Source: a virus. From it: 44,512 nt of DNA. Positions 13,444-22,601 of this stretch are shown here, piece by piece. The position numbers and the translations under genes were made by a program. The notes below the pieces were generated by a model, which saw only the letters and a program-made list of their open reading frames with translations, was not told the origin of the DNA and did no database searches. Within the stretch, counting starts at the first letter, position 1; every line of letters begins with the position of its first letter. The stretch lies in the IMG/VR virus record IMGVR_UViG_3300036766_000358, positions 1 to 44,512 of that record; one strand, given 5' to 3'.

Positions 13444-14879
13444 TACGGATTGGCCTCCACGTTCTGTTTTATCAATTCATCCACCGTCAAGAATGCTGGT
13501 TTCTCGGTATTGATATTTTTTTGTGTGCCATAGACCACTTGGGCAAGCGCGGCAAGCTTCGGATAATCCATCGTGAATCCACCGGACATGATGGAGACGA
13601 GGGCTTTCCTGCCTAACTTGGTTGTAATCGCTCTTGCAATAATTTCCGGACCCTCGGCCATGATAGCGGCGGCGGCAATGGCTCCCTGTGGACTTCCCGT
13701 GGCCGCACCGCCGACAGCTCCCCCAAGCGCCGTTCTTGCCAATACGCGCCCCGATCCAAAGTTTGCACCGGGGGGGGGCATCAATGGCCTTATTTTAATC
13801 ATCTCATTCAGGACCGTCTTAATCTGATGAAATTCCGCGGGATCAAGAGATTTCCTGAAGAATTCGGAGTCCTTGCTTTTGTCCAGCCATTTAAGGATCT
13901 GTTTTGGCTGAATATATTCATAGCCTGTCCCGGCCTGTGGGGAGATGCTTTTCTTGATAATTTCCGCCAGATCGGCACGGGCTATTTCCTTACGGTATGC
14001 ACGGTTTGCTTCTTTCAATATGGCCCCGGTAGATCCTGGGACATTGGATGCGGCATTGTCGAGGTCTTTCCAGATCGCAGAATAGAGCTGTTTGTAGGCT
14101 CCATGCTCCTCGCCCCCGGCGGCACGTGTCGCCCCGACTCGTTGCCCTATCCGTTGTAAGTTGGCCCATAAATCCTGGAAAGACATTGCCCCAGTCTTTG
14201 AGGCTCCCTGTAATTCCTGTGAAATCGTGTTGATGGTGGGATTCTTTAGTCCCTGTACAATCTGCGCCTCCCTGGATACCAGCTCATCGGCTTGATTCGA
14301 TAGGTTTCTGACGGATACGGCAGGATTTTGCGTTTTCAGCACGTCATACAATGGCCCTGATTCTACGGTCTGAATGATATTCGGTAAATCCTTCGCCTGT
14401 TTTATGGCTTCGCCATGCTGCACAATGGAGGCTCCAGGTAATCTTTTTCCTATCGTCCGAAGTAAACTTCTCCCGGCCCCCAATGCAGCCCCTACCGCTA
14501 TTGGGGTTGCTGCGCTGATAGCGATAGCCTTTAGTGATGGTTCCGTGATTCCAAGCATCTGATTTGCAATTTCCCCGGCCCCGCTACCGATAGCCTGCCC
14601 CACCACGCTACCGGCTCCCGGTCCGCCTATGGCGGTTCCAATAGCCCCCCCAGCCATACTGCCTGCGGTTGGTATTGCCGATGCCTTAATAAAATCAGGA
14701 ACCTTAAATCCGGGTTGCAATGCTTCTTCTTGTGCGGTTGGAGGCGGAGTTGCAATCGGGATTGACCTTGCTTGAGCGAATACCTCCGTCATATCCTTGT
14801 CCGTCGGCGGATTGTGATCATTCCATTCAAATCGAACCTTCTTACCTGTCTGCGTATCCTGTACGGTATAGGTCGGCAT
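13443..14879 (-). CDS. Putative ejection (internal virion) protein, gp16-like
   Basis: A 478-residue protein with a long Gly/Ala-rich hydrophobic region at about residues 70-135 (GSMAGGAIGTAIGGPGAG and following), likely membrane-interacting, then extended helical sequence and a second Gly/Ala patch near 390-420. This design fits P22-type ejection proteins that cross the host envelope during DNA entry. It is the last of three adjacent candidates. A run of nine G at 13770-13778 encodes Pro-Pro-Pro-Gly and is a place for sequencing or slippage errors. Confidence 0.6.
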   Translation of the reverse strand: MPTYTVQDTQTGKKVRFEWNDHNPPTDKDMTEVFAQARSIPIATPPPTAQEEALQPGFKVPDFIKASAIPTAGSMAGGAIGTAIGGPGAGSVVGQAIGSGAGEIANQMLGITEPSLKAIAISAATPIAVGAALGAGRSLLRTIGKRLPGASIVQHGEAIKQAKDLPNIIQTVESGPLYDVLKTQNPAVSVRNLSNQADELVSREAQIVQGLKNPTINTISQELQGASKTGAMSFQDLWANLQRIGQRVGATRAAGGEEHGAYKQLYSAIWKDLDNAASNVPGSTGAILKEANRAYRKEIARADLAEIIKKSISPQAGTGYEYIQPKQILKWLDKSKDSEFFRKSLDPAEFHQIKTVLNEMIKIRPLMPPPGANFGSGRVLARTALGGAVGGAATGSPQGAIAAAAIMAEGPEIIARAITTKLGRKALVSIMSGGFTMDYPKLAALAQVVYGTQKNINTEKPAFLTVDELIKQNVEANP

Positions 14880-15980
14880 TTATTCCACGTTCAATATTTT
14901 AAACTTAGGAGCTTGGGGCGATTCCTTGCCTTGCCCTCCCGTGGTGGGGAATAGGGGGTTCGCTTCAACATGTTTTCGCCACTGCCTGCTGAATCCATCA
15001 AGCGAACCATGTTCCGCGCGGTAATCATCCATCGCATTCGCGTATTCAATGCGACGGCCAGCAACCTTTCTCCATGTAGCGATAATGATCGCATTTCCTT
15101 CCGGTGTCTTCTCTATGCCGGGTGGGATTGAAGCCAGATATTTCCGGTCCTGATCCGACATCTGTCCAGGCATCCCGGCCCCCGCACTGGGATTTCGTAA
15201 CGTCAAGGCAAACTCTTTCATGATAGAGACCACCGCCTGCTTATTTCCGATATTTGGATCTATTTTAAATCCAAGGCTTTGTGCGAAAGCTGCAATCTCA
15301 GTTCCAATGGGCGTCAATTTACCGACGTTCACATCCCTCAATAGGGATTCCGTCCTACTGATTTTGTCCATCATGTCCGTGGCGAGGGTGGCTGATTCCT
15401 GAGCTTTATTATATAGTTGGCCAAGACCTTTACCGACCTCTTGTGCTTCGGCTGATTCTTGTTTTATTGTTACATTTTGAGATGGAACTTTCTTGGATTC
15501 CTCGTAAGCTTTTACTAATTCCTGGCCCGATGCATTTGGCTTATCTTTCAGGAAACTTTCCGAGAAAGTCTGAAATTCATTGAGCGATTCCTTGTTAATC
15601 ATATCGGGAACCTGTACTTTTTTTGCACTGGATAATCCGATCCTTTTCATATATTCCCAGGGCTGTCCTGACTTATCATGGTAAATGATCTTTTCATCCG
15701 TCTCACCGGCTAATTCAATAGGTCCGCCGAGATCTTTTGACAGATTGGCATTATAGTATTCCGTTGCCGCCTTCCCACCTTCCGGCCCCTTGGCTAAGGA
15801 TTCCATGACAGTCAGCTTGTTTCGGATAGCTTGCTGATTATTTTGGGCTTGCTGCTGCTGTACCATCTGATCCCGGTAATCCTGCAATGCCTTGAATTCC
15901 TGTTGCTTCTGTTTCATCTCGGATACCTGCAAGGCGGGTCCGAGAAGATCAAGTGCTTTTGGGACGAAAAGTTCAGCCAT
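14880..15980 (-). CDS. Putative ejection protein, coiled-coil
   Basis: A 366-residue, Gln-rich helical protein. Residues 18-60 are a strong coiled coil (KQKQQEFKALQDYRDQMVQQ), and the C-terminal half contains LRNPSAGAGMPGQMSDQDRK and VAGRRIEYANAMDDY. The length, helical content and place between a Gly-rich small protein and a hydrophobic large one match podovirus internal virion proteins. No enzymatic motif seen. It abuts the next gene by a TAA/ATG junction. Confidence 0.55.
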   Translation of the reverse strand: MAELFVPKALDLLGPALQVSEMKQKQQEFKALQDYRDQMVQQQQAQNNQQAIRNKLTVMESLAKGPEGGKAATEYYNANLSKDLGGPIELAGETDEKIIYHDKSGQPWEYMKRIGLSSAKKVQVPDMINKESLNEFQTFSESFLKDKPNASGQELVKAYEESKKVPSQNVTIKQESAEAQEVGKGLGQLYNKAQESATLATDMMDKISRTESLLRDVNVGKLTPIGTEIAAFAQSLGFKIDPNIGNKQAVVSIMKEFALTLRNPSAGAGMPGQMSDQDRKYLASIPPGIEKTPEGNAIIIATWRKVAGRRIEYANAMDDYRAEHGSLDGFSRQWRKHVEANPLFPTTGGQGKESPQAPKFKILNVE

Positions 15981-15985
15981 GTCTT

Positions 15986-16675
15986 TTACCCCAACTGATA
16001 ATGTGGAATCCCGGTGGATTGGGACGGTGAATAACTGCTCTGGGGCTGATTCATGTACTGCTGCAAATTATACAGGTAGGGCAATTGTGCCAATGTCTGT
16101 CCTGTAGCCCCGTAAAGGCCCCCCGTGACCGCCCCCTGCGAGACCCCAAGGTTGGCTATATTCCCGGAGATATTGCCCGCCGTACCCATCAAATTGGCTG
16201 CCGTACCCGTGGCATTGGTGGCTTCAGTCCCCGCCCCAGCCCCGAATCCCGCCAATCGGAACTTATCTCCGATCTGCCGGTCCCGTTCCGTTGCCAGTAA
16301 TCCGGCAAGGAATTGAGCCTTGGCGACTTGGGCTGGACCGGAGTTCGGATCTCCCGTAGTCGCGGCATTGGAAGAAAGCTGTTGTAGGCCCGTCGAGGAG
16401 GCCAACCCGTAGCCCGCGCTCAGGGTCGGATTCTGGACATCCTGGGTCAAGCCCGGTAGCGTTTCCGCTCCTGTCTTGGCATATTTAAGGCTGATATCCC
16501 GGAACGGGGCCCCTTCACCATACACCTGCCTCTGGAAGTCCAGGAGGTTGTTTTGGAATGCCTCCTGACCTCGGGCGGCAGATTTTATCGCCTTGGATTG
16601 CTCTCTGGCCCCGAGGTAATTCAGTCCACCACTCACAGCCATGGCCCCGACAGTAGCCGTCACCGGATCAAACAT
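15986..16675 (-). CDS. Putative ejection protein, gp7-like
   Basis: A 229-residue protein beginning MFDPVTATVGAMAVSGGLNY, with a helical basic stretch (GAREQSKAIKSAARGQEAFQ) and a Gly/Ala/Thr-rich C-terminal half (AGFGAGAGTEATNATGTAAN). The early segment resembles small internal virion proteins of short-tailed phages. It overlaps the GNAT gene start by 8 nt and precedes the other two ejection candidates. Confidence 0.6.
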   Translation of the reverse strand: MFDPVTATVGAMAVSGGLNYLGAREQSKAIKSAARGQEAFQNNLLDFQRQVYGEGAPFRDISLKYAKTGAETLPGLTQDVQNPTLSAGYGLASSTGLQQLSSNAATTGDPNSGPAQVAKAQFLAGLLATERDRQIGDKFRLAGFGAGAGTEATNATGTAANLMGTAGNISGNIANLGVSQGAVTGGLYGATGQTLAQLPYLYNLQQYMNQPQSSYSPSQSTGIPHYQLG

Positions 16676-17102
16676 TGGCGTATCTCCTCATCATGGTCCT
16701 GGTAGGTTCATACCTCTTCTTTTCCCATTTCTGGATGTCATTCTGAAAACAACAGAATTCGAATACGGTAGCATCGAGTTTCCTTGCATCCCTAATACAG
16801 AATCGGTACAGCTTGCTTGCCGTGTCACCACCCCTGTAGACAGGTCGCAAATATAGGTGCTGTCCAACAGCATGTATTTTGCCAGTCGAAGGTTCGGGAA
16901 ATATAAAATAATCCATGAATCCAATGATATGATTTTCTCTGGCAATATGAATGTGATATATTCCTGAATTCATTAAATTTTCTGACATTTTTAACCACCA
17001 ATCCCGCCTGGGTTCGTATGTCGGGGCAAGTTCCAGTACCATAGAAAGCCATAGTCCGGATATCTCTTCAAGGTCTCCCGCTGTTGCCAGAGCTATAGTC
17101 AT
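16668..17102 (-). CDS. GNAT-family N-acetyltransferase
   Basis: A 144-residue GNAT. The acetyl-CoA-binding motif A is around residues 85-100 (LYLRPVYRGGDTASKLYRFC), preceded by the typical N-terminal ATAGDLEEISGLWLSM. It lies among tail and ejection genes and overlaps both neighbours. The substrate is unknown. It could acetylate a virion protein or, if linked to the sugar cassette, an amino sugar; the second idea is inference only. Confidence 0.8.
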   Translation of the reverse strand: MTIALATAGDLEEISGLWLSMVLELAPTYEPRRDWWLKMSENLMNSGIYHIHIARENHIIGFMDYFIFPEPSTGKIHAVGQHLYLRPVYRGGDTASKLYRFCIRDARKLDATVFEFCCFQNDIQKWEKKRYEPTRTMMRRYANV

Positions 17103-17617
17103 GTTGTCAACAATCCCGCCATTCGCATAACCGCCTTCAGTCCATTCACGGAAGTCACCACGGCATTCAGGTCCGTCACGACCTGGTTGACATCCCCCCG
17201 TATCTCCGTTTCCGCTGTATTGAAATTGGAAACCAGCGTATTCAGATCTGCTTTCAGTTCATTTATCAGGGCTATCTCTTCCGCACCATAAGCACCTACC
17301 GCATCCGGTTCCGTGACACTCACTGCGGACTGATTATTGCTCAGGCTCACCGTGGAGGCCGCCGCATCCGCCGACGTCGCCGCCTTATCCAAGCCGGAAT
17401 GACTCCCGGATCCGTGATGCTGATAGGAAGTCACCGTCAAGAGCCCTGCATGAGTCAAGGCTGATACATTCACGGAATCCAGGGACCCAGTTCCAGCACT
17501 CCCGAATAGGAGAATATGGATCATCAAAAGATAGTCATAGACCTCCGGGTTGGTCGCCATGAGTGATATCGGAGGCCCCTCCCATGCTGGTCCTGATCCA
17601 AGTATCGGTCCCGGCAT
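17099..17617 (-). CDS. Structural protein with coiled-coil C-terminus
   Basis: A 172-residue protein. The N-terminal half is low-complexity (Gly/Ser/Ala). The C-terminal half is helical (ALINELKADLNTLVSNFNTA and heptads after it) and ends GLKAVMRMAGLLTT. INELKADLNTL recurs almost exactly in the 405-residue protein at 18998-20215, and an AGLL-T ending recurs in the 636-residue tailspike, so these proteins probably share trimerisation or attachment modules. Confidence 0.6.
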   Translation of the reverse strand: MPGPILGSGPAWEGPPISLMATNPEVYDYLLMIHILLFGSAGTGSLDSVNVSALTHAGLLTVTSYQHHGSGSHSGLDKAATSADAAASTVSLSNNQSAVSVTEPDAVGAYGAEEIALINELKADLNTLVSNFNTAETEIRGDVNQVVTDLNAVVTSVNGLKAVMRMAGLLTT

Positions 17618-17618
17618 A

Positions 17619-19001
17619 TTATCGCCCTAAGCTTTCCGAGGTTAAATAAACCCCTGTAATCAAAAACTCAACCGCGTCTGACTCCACTATTTCCACTTCC
17701 AGATCATTCCCGATCCCGATGTTGGTAATATCTATATAAGGATTTTGATCCCCAGCTTGACCCAGGTCTATTTCCTCATAATTCGTCCAGTCACCCTGAT
17801 CGAATCGCCACCGGACATTTGCAACGGGTGACGGCACGTCAGTATTGGCGACCCCGCGCTTGACACGAAAGCGGAGCCGATTCACCCGGCCAGAGGTCCC
17901 ATCCTGGGATAGTGCCACCATGAATCTACGGTAAACCCTGATATCCAGGCCATTATCATCCAGATAATCTTTGGACCACTCATACACCAGACCGTCATTA
18001 TTGTACGATCCGCAATAGGTTTTGCCATTCAAGATCATCTGTGAGGCGAAGGGAAGACGATTCCATGATCCATTTTCCCATGTATTGTCTTCCGAGAATA
18101 ACCCTTTCACGTAATCGTAGACGAAACAGCGACCATCGATCGGCGCGGTCCACCGTATCTTACCCTCCGTCCTAAAATCATGCCCATAAATCGTTGACGG
18201 GCTGACCAGCGTATCCAGTTCGGCCCGGTATGACTTAGATATGACCTTTGGGGAGGCCCCAACAAGCTGATAAAAGTCGCCATCATCCCCGAACCAATAG
18301 AGGGTGTCGTTTGCCGGGACAACTGAATATCCGGCTCCCGTCCCTTTCTCAATGAAGAACTTACGAGCGAAAACCGTAACCCCACCGACGTTAGTCCAAA
18401 CCTCAATTGACTTGGACTTGAACAGGTGAATATCCCGGCCCATCACCTTCATGTAGGTGATAACTTCACCCTCCGACAGCACACTATTGTAATTTGCCGC
18501 AGGCCAAGATTCGGCGTTGCCCGCTGCGGACCAGACAAAATCAACGGCATTATGACCCGCCAACAGGCAATAAGAATCTAATGTATCAACAAACTTTGCG
18601 GCGACTGGTGAGCCGCCCAACAATGCTGTATTTCCTCCTGTGATTTTAACAGGAGAGCCCCCGTCACAAATGATGATTGTGCCGTAATGATTCGCCCATG
18701 TCGGTCTGTAAATTCCAGATAAAGCGGCCCCCGTATATTCTGAGATGGATGGAGCCAACTGAAATACCCGTCCTGATTCCGAGATTCCATAGCCGTAATC
18801 CTCCGGGATCAACAGGTCCACGGGATTGTCGATGCCGATGTCCCATTTTTCAATAAATCCGGGACGCTTTTTCCAGTTACCGGCATCCGTCATAAAACCA
18901 TTGCGAATATCAATCTGGTAAGGTACCAAGGTTTCCTCGGGATCAAGATCCTTGTAGGCCATTGGGTTCAGGGCCACATTCCTGGTTTGTCCTCGTATCA
19001 T
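17619..19001 (-). CDS. Packaged-DNA stabilisation / tail accessory protein, P22 gp10-like
   Basis: A 460-residue protein. I start it at the ATG of MIRGQTRNVALNPMAYKDLD (19001), which overlaps the preceding stop (ATGA); a TTG at 19025 would add eight residues. WKKRPGFIEKW, IIICDGGSPVKITGG and beta-propeller-like repeats through SYNNDGLVYEWSKDY match gp10-type proteins that plug the portal tail after packaging. It lies downstream of the gp4-like gene, as in P22-type head-completion modules. Confidence 0.65.
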   Translation of the reverse strand: MIRGQTRNVALNPMAYKDLDPEETLVPYQIDIRNGFMTDAGNWKKRPGFIEKWDIGIDNPVDLLIPEDYGYGISESGRVFQLAPSISEYTGAALSGIYRPTWANHYGTIIICDGGSPVKITGGNTALLGGSPVAAKFVDTLDSYCLLAGHNAVDFVWSAAGNAESWPAANYNSVLSEGEVITYMKVMGRDIHLFKSKSIEVWTNVGGVTVFARKFFIEKGTGAGYSVVPANDTLYWFGDDGDFYQLVGASPKVISKSYRAELDTLVSPSTIYGHDFRTEGKIRWTAPIDGRCFVYDYVKGLFSEDNTWENGSWNRLPFASQMILNGKTYCGSYNNDGLVYEWSKDYLDDNGLDIRVYRRFMVALSQDGTSGRVNRLRFRVKRGVANTDVPSPVANVRWRFDQGDWTNYEEIDLGQAGDQNPYIDITNIGIGNDLEVEIVESDAVEFLITGVYLTSESLGR

Positions 19002-20215
19002 GGCTCCCAGAAAATTGTTATCCAACCACGGTTAAAGGACGTAGAATCAAAGGTCGCTGCGTCGAAATCTCCACCGGTAGCCCTGAATATGGTTACGTTT
19101 GTTGCATCAATATTATCAATCCAGGCTCCGGGTCGTAGCGTATTTATGTCCGCTTTTAATTCGTTAATAAGATCTGCATCGGGTTGCCCATAAAAAGCAT
19201 CAGCATCCGCAGATGTTGTCAATGATCCTATGCTGACATGTCTTTGCATTGGATAATAAATTAGATTATCATCTCTCCGTATCAGCACTTCAACGTATCG
19301 GATCTTGGAAAGTGTTAATCCGTGGGCTACTGAAACCGAACTCGTACTATCCATATTCCAATCGCCAATATTGACTACAGCCACACGCAGCCCACCATGC
19401 CGCTCCACGTTCATATTGGCTATTTCGGCAATACTGACAGTCAAGAAAGTCCCTTGGATTGTCTTTCCGGTCAAGGTTTGCGTTGCACCTTCCGTCACCA
19501 CGTCCGCCGGGTAACTCAACATCTGGAAATTGGTCCCATCATAAATCACGGCGACGATTTGACTGGCTTTAATGTCACCGGATACTGTCGCTTGGTCATA
19601 ATCCTTTTTTATGTTCTTAACTCCGAATCCATCCACATTCAGGGCCGAGGCCCCTGTATTGGCGATTGCAGCCTTGAAATAGAATACCTGACCTGTCACG
19701 TAGGCTGTGATAGGCGGATCAGTCGTAATGACGTAGGTATTCGGGGTTCCACCGCCTCCCGTGCTGAGTGCATACTTCTGATTCGTATCCACGGAAAGTA
19801 GGGGTATGAAGGCTGTCCCATCATTCACGCCGAGTTCGGAAAACTTATTGCCCGCCGTATGCTTGAGAAACATCTGCCAACGATTCGCCGTACCAGCATT
19901 CGGATAGGAAAGACCGTAATTCCCCTCCCACATCGTCGCCATGTCCTGCGTGATTCGGACATTATCCCAATCGTAGAGGACATTGCCCAGGGCATCCGTG
20001 ATTTTAATCCGGTAATCCCCGTCGGCGTAGAACCACGCATAACCACGGGAATCCCCCGTTACGGGCTGACTCGATTCCGTGGTCTTTCCTTCATCGGCCC
20101 AGACGGTTTTATCGTTCGATGAACCGGAGGCGTAATGATAGACCTTCACTCCGGCATACGGAGTGCCCGCCTCATTGACAAACTGTTTGGCCCAGAACTG
20201 ACTTCCTCCATTCAT
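18998..20215 (-). CDS. Tail fibre/spike paralogue with shared N-terminal module
   Basis: A 405-residue protein. Residues 1-90 (FWAKQFVNEAGTPYAGVKVY through GNVLYDWDNVRI) are clearly homologous to the start of the tailspike at 11533-13443. The middle is beta-rich (STGGGGTPNTYVITTDPPIT), followed by DLINELKADINTL, almost identical to part of the 172-residue structural protein. The C-terminus ends WITIFWEP. Probably a second receptor-binding or adapter protein on the same baseplate-like hub. Confidence 0.7.
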   Translation of the reverse strand: MNGGSQFWAKQFVNEAGTPYAGVKVYHYASGSSNDKTVWADEGKTTESSQPVTGDSRGYAWFYADGDYRIKITDALGNVLYDWDNVRITQDMATMWEGNYGLSYPNAGTANRWQMFLKHTAGNKFSELGVNDGTAFIPLLSVDTNQKYALSTGGGGTPNTYVITTDPPITAYVTGQVFYFKAAIANTGASALNVDGFGVKNIKKDYDQATVSGDIKASQIVAVIYDGTNFQMLSYPADVVTEGATQTLTGKTIQGTFLTVSIAEIANMNVERHGGLRVAVVNIGDWNMDSTSSVSVAHGLTLSKIRYVEVLIRRDDNLIYYPMQRHVSIGSLTTSADADAFYGQPDADLINELKADINTLRPGAWIDNIDATNVTIFRATGGDFDAATFDSTSFNRGWITIFWEP

Positions 20216-20229
20216 CTTTCAGTCCCCTA

Positions 20230-20258
20230 TTGACATAACTGAGCATAACTAATATACT
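20230..20258 (+). promoter_or_regulatory. Promoter of the opposite-strand HNH gene
   Basis: TTGACA (20230-20235), 17 nt and TATACT (20253-20258) on the plus strand. The HNH start codon at 20269 begins 10 nt after the -10 box, so the message would have a leader of only a few nt. There is no Shine-Dalgarno. Confidence 0.75.
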
Positions 20259-20268
20259 TAATTTTGCT

Positions 20269-20823
20269 ATGGATAATATACCTACTCATTGCAAATGTGG
20301 ATGTGGTGAAAAAATTCCAGAAAAAACTATAAAAAGATATAAACAGCCTCATTATAAGAGATCCTTCAAGGAAATTGGATTTATAACAGGCCATCAATTC
20401 AGAGGATTCAGACAGAGAGGTTGGAAGGGTGGTAGAATTGTTACCTCGCAAGGATATATTGAAATTAGGGAACCTAACCATCCCCATGCCTCTCAAAGAG
20501 GCTATGTAAAAGAACACCGCCTTGTCATGGAACAACATATAAAACGCTACCTTGAACATACTGAGGTTGTTCATCATATAAATAGGATACGAGACGATAA
20601 TAGGCTTGAAAATCTTATTATTCTCACCCATTCTGACCATAATGCTATTCATGAAGAAAACAGAAATTATGCTAATAAGTTTACCGAGCAACAGATAATT
20701 GAAATTAGAAAAATATACCATAATCAAATTATGTCCCAAAGACAATTAGCCAAAAAATACAATGTTACGCAAGGAACCATATGTCATATTATTAACCATA
20801 AAAGCTACAAACATATCATGTAA
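20269..20823 (+). CDS. HNH homing endonuclease on the opposite strand
   Basis: A 184-residue protein with an N-terminal Cys module (HCKCGCGEKIP), an HNH core (TEVVHHINRIRDDNRLENLI near residues 98-117, then HSDHNAIHEENRN) and a C-terminal helix-turn-helix (SQRQLAKKYNVTQGTICHII). It is AT-rich compared with its neighbours and the only plus-strand gene in the structural block. It resembles the HNH protein at 41680-42126 (MEQ, RYL, EVVHHIN, IRDD). Probably a recent selfish insertion between two tail genes, carrying its own promoter. Confidence 0.85.
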   Translation: MDNIPTHCKCGCGEKIPEKTIKRYKQPHYKRSFKEIGFITGHQFRGFRQRGWKGGRIVTSQGYIEIREPNHPHASQRGYVKEHRLVMEQHIKRYLEHTEVVHHINRIRDDNRLENLIILTHSDHNAIHEENRNYANKFTEQQIIEIRKIYHNQIMSQRQLAKKYNVTQGTICHIINHKSYKHIM

Positions 20824-20843
20824 TAATATATTACTCATCACCA

Positions 20844-21026
20844 CTACTCATCGCAGGTCCCCGTGTTGGCGTTGACTCCGAAGTCCTTGTACTCCTCATC
20901 GCAGATACGAGTCTTCGCACCCAGCTTAGGAATGCCGAAAAAGTATGGATATTCCAGGTGATCCATTTTCTTTTCAAGGTGGACAATTTCATTTTGAATG
21001 ACAACCGTCGCCTCTTGAAGTGCCAT
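20844..21026 (-). CDS. Hypothetical 60-residue protein
   Basis: Helical N-terminal half (LQEATVVIQNEIVHLEKKMD, coiled-coil-like) and a Cys-containing C-terminus (RICDEEYKDFGVNANTGTCD). The ATG overlaps the previous stop. It is followed by the opposite-strand HNH insertion. Function unknown. Confidence 0.6.
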   Translation of the reverse strand: MALQEATVVIQNEIVHLEKKMDHLEYPYFFGIPKLGAKTRICDEEYKDFGVNANTGTCDE

Positions 21027-21286
21027 TAGATCAACTCCATCTGCCGGAACAGATCTTGCCTGTTTTCATATTGAAAGAGTTTACGTTCAAACGGGGCACA
21101 TTCCTTACCAACACAGGTCGGGCAGATCGGATGCATACAGAGCCTGCAAAACCCGCCCGGATCGGAAGGCCCATCCGAGGCCCTTAGTGCCCAGTGTCGC
21201 CCACAATGGATGCAGCCCATGGTGTCGAACTCCTTTTGTCCGCCTGGACCTGTAATTGTTGCATAGCCATCCCTCTTATTCGACAT
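21026..21286 (-). CDS. Zinc-finger protein in the structural region
   Basis: An 86-residue protein started at MSNKRDGYATITGPGG (ATG 21286; the longer reading runs back through the upstream gene). CIHCGRHW, CRLC and CPTC give three cysteine pairs, a likely treble-clef with one or two zinc ions. Small zinc proteins of this kind are common near phage head-completion genes, without known function. It overlaps the upstream gene by 11 nt. Confidence 0.65.
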   Translation of the reverse strand: MSNKRDGYATITGPGGQKEFDTMGCIHCGRHWALRASDGPSDPGGFCRLCMHPICPTCVGKECAPFERKLFQYENRQDLFRQMELI

Positions 21287-21722
21287 GTCGGAGGTTTGCC
21301 TCACAGAGAGCTGTGCCACTGGACACGACCACGAACTGCAATCCCAGCCCATTCGCCGCCGTCGCTGGGGCAACAATACCATTCTCCGGCAATGTCACCC
21401 ACCTGAAGGTCGCCTGTTGGTTGATGGAGAATGAGAGCATGATAGCCCCCGCCGTGTAGGTCGGCTCCACCGTATGATTTTCCGCACCCGTGGCAAGGGA
21501 AGCCGGGTCCGCCGGGTCCAGGGCTTGCGGAGTTATCGCGGTAGCCGTACCCGCCGCCGTGAATCGTTTCAATTGCATGTTGAATGCCTGATCCGCCGGA
21601 GTCGCCGCCGATCCGAATAGGATCTCGTAAATCTTGGGTCTAATCGTGGTTGCAGAGGCCAATCCCAGAATAGTCGTTGTCGCCGCTGCATTCTGATTGC
21701 CACTGGTCGAGTATCGTCGCAT
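21276..21722 (-). CDS. Putative decoration / head protein
   Basis: A 148-residue, beta-rich protein beginning MRRYSTSGNQNAAATTTILG. ALDPADPASLATGAENHTVE, MLSFSINQQATFRWVTLPEN and a C-terminal ALCEANLRHVE are recognisable as a common phage structural protein type. It lies between the gp4-like gene and small genes. It may decorate the capsid or tail. The call is from family memory; function is not established. Confidence 0.55.
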   Translation of the reverse strand: MRRYSTSGNQNAAATTTILGLASATTIRPKIYEILFGSAATPADQAFNMQLKRFTAAGTATAITPQALDPADPASLATGAENHTVEPTYTAGAIMLSFSINQQATFRWVTLPENGIVAPATAANGLGLQFVVVSSGTALCEANLRHVE

Positions 21723-21734
21723 GGTTTCCCCCTG

Positions 21735-22598
21735 CTAAAAGAATGTAGCCTTATTGTGGAAGTTTGTCATCACCTGTTTCGTACTCGGGAATATTTCTGC
21801 CCGCGCTTTCATGTATTCGTATTCCAGGGCCTTTCGTTCATCGAGAAGTATCCCATGATCGAAGGACATATCGTAGGCCAGCCGGAACATGAGGTATCGG
21901 GTCCATCCTGCGGGCATGTCCGGGTTCTCACCAGCCCCCATATCATATAGTGGGCGTTTATAGGCATATCGAATCAGTTCTCCGTTCGTGTAGGCCGTGG
22001 CCGTGACCCAGGTTGTACCTGACGTTCCACCCTCCTCCCAGAATAGCCGATATGAAGATCCGGTCACCGGCTTGTTTATCGTTGCCGATGTGTGCCCCAT
22101 AATGCAGCGGTAATTCTCTCCGTCCGACCCTATGACTTCGCTGGTCGTGCCTACGGAAGTCGGGGCCGGCCAGATGTGCAGTTTTTGGCAGGATAGATTC
22201 TTGTTAATCTGAAGATAGATCTTTTCCACATCCCCGGTTTCGTCCTTGTCGTCCAATGCCTCGTACTGCTCTTTGGTGATGATATACACAGATACGTCAT
22301 CTCCCGACGTGTCCCGGTAATAGGCGGTTTCAATTTCCCGGATATCGGATGCCAAACCGTCGTCCGGCGTGTAGACGTAACCTCCTGCCTGCAACTGCAC
22401 CGTGGCGGTTTTCAATGCCCACAGATTCTTTTCCAGGCCAGTGCCCTTGAGGTCTTCTTCCCGGATGATGAGATTTAATGCCTCGATGCCACGGGTTAAT
22501 TGTTCCGTGGAAATAACAGAGCCACGCAAGGCCCCTATCTTGCGATACGATGCCATAATGAGTTGAGTTCTGGTTAAGTTGCTATCGAACGTTTGCAT
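21735..22598 (-). CDS. Head completion / tail accessory protein, P22 gp4-like
   Basis: A 287-residue protein. The N-terminus (TRTQLIMASYRKIGALRGSV, then GIEALNLIIREEDLKGTGLE) is the diagnostic helical start of P22 gp4-type proteins, which bind the portal and form the tail neck. A beta-rich middle and a helical C-terminus (ARAEIFPSTKQVMTNFHNKA) follow. P22 gp4 also has muramidase activity; no catalytic residues can be assigned here. Confidence 0.7.
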   Translation of the reverse strand: MQTFDSNLTRTQLIMASYRKIGALRGSVISTEQLTRGIEALNLIIREEDLKGTGLEKNLWALKTATVQLQAGGYVYTPDDGLASDIREIETAYYRDTSGDDVSVYIITKEQYEALDDKDETGDVEKIYLQINKNLSCQKLHIWPAPTSVGTTSEVIGSDGENYRCIMGHTSATINKPVTGSSYRLFWEEGGTSGTTWVTATAYTNGELIRYAYKRPLYDMGAGENPDMPAGWTRYLMFRLAYDMSFDHGILLDERKALEYEYMKARAEIFPSTKQVMTNFHNKATFF

Positions 22599-22601
22599 AG
22601 G

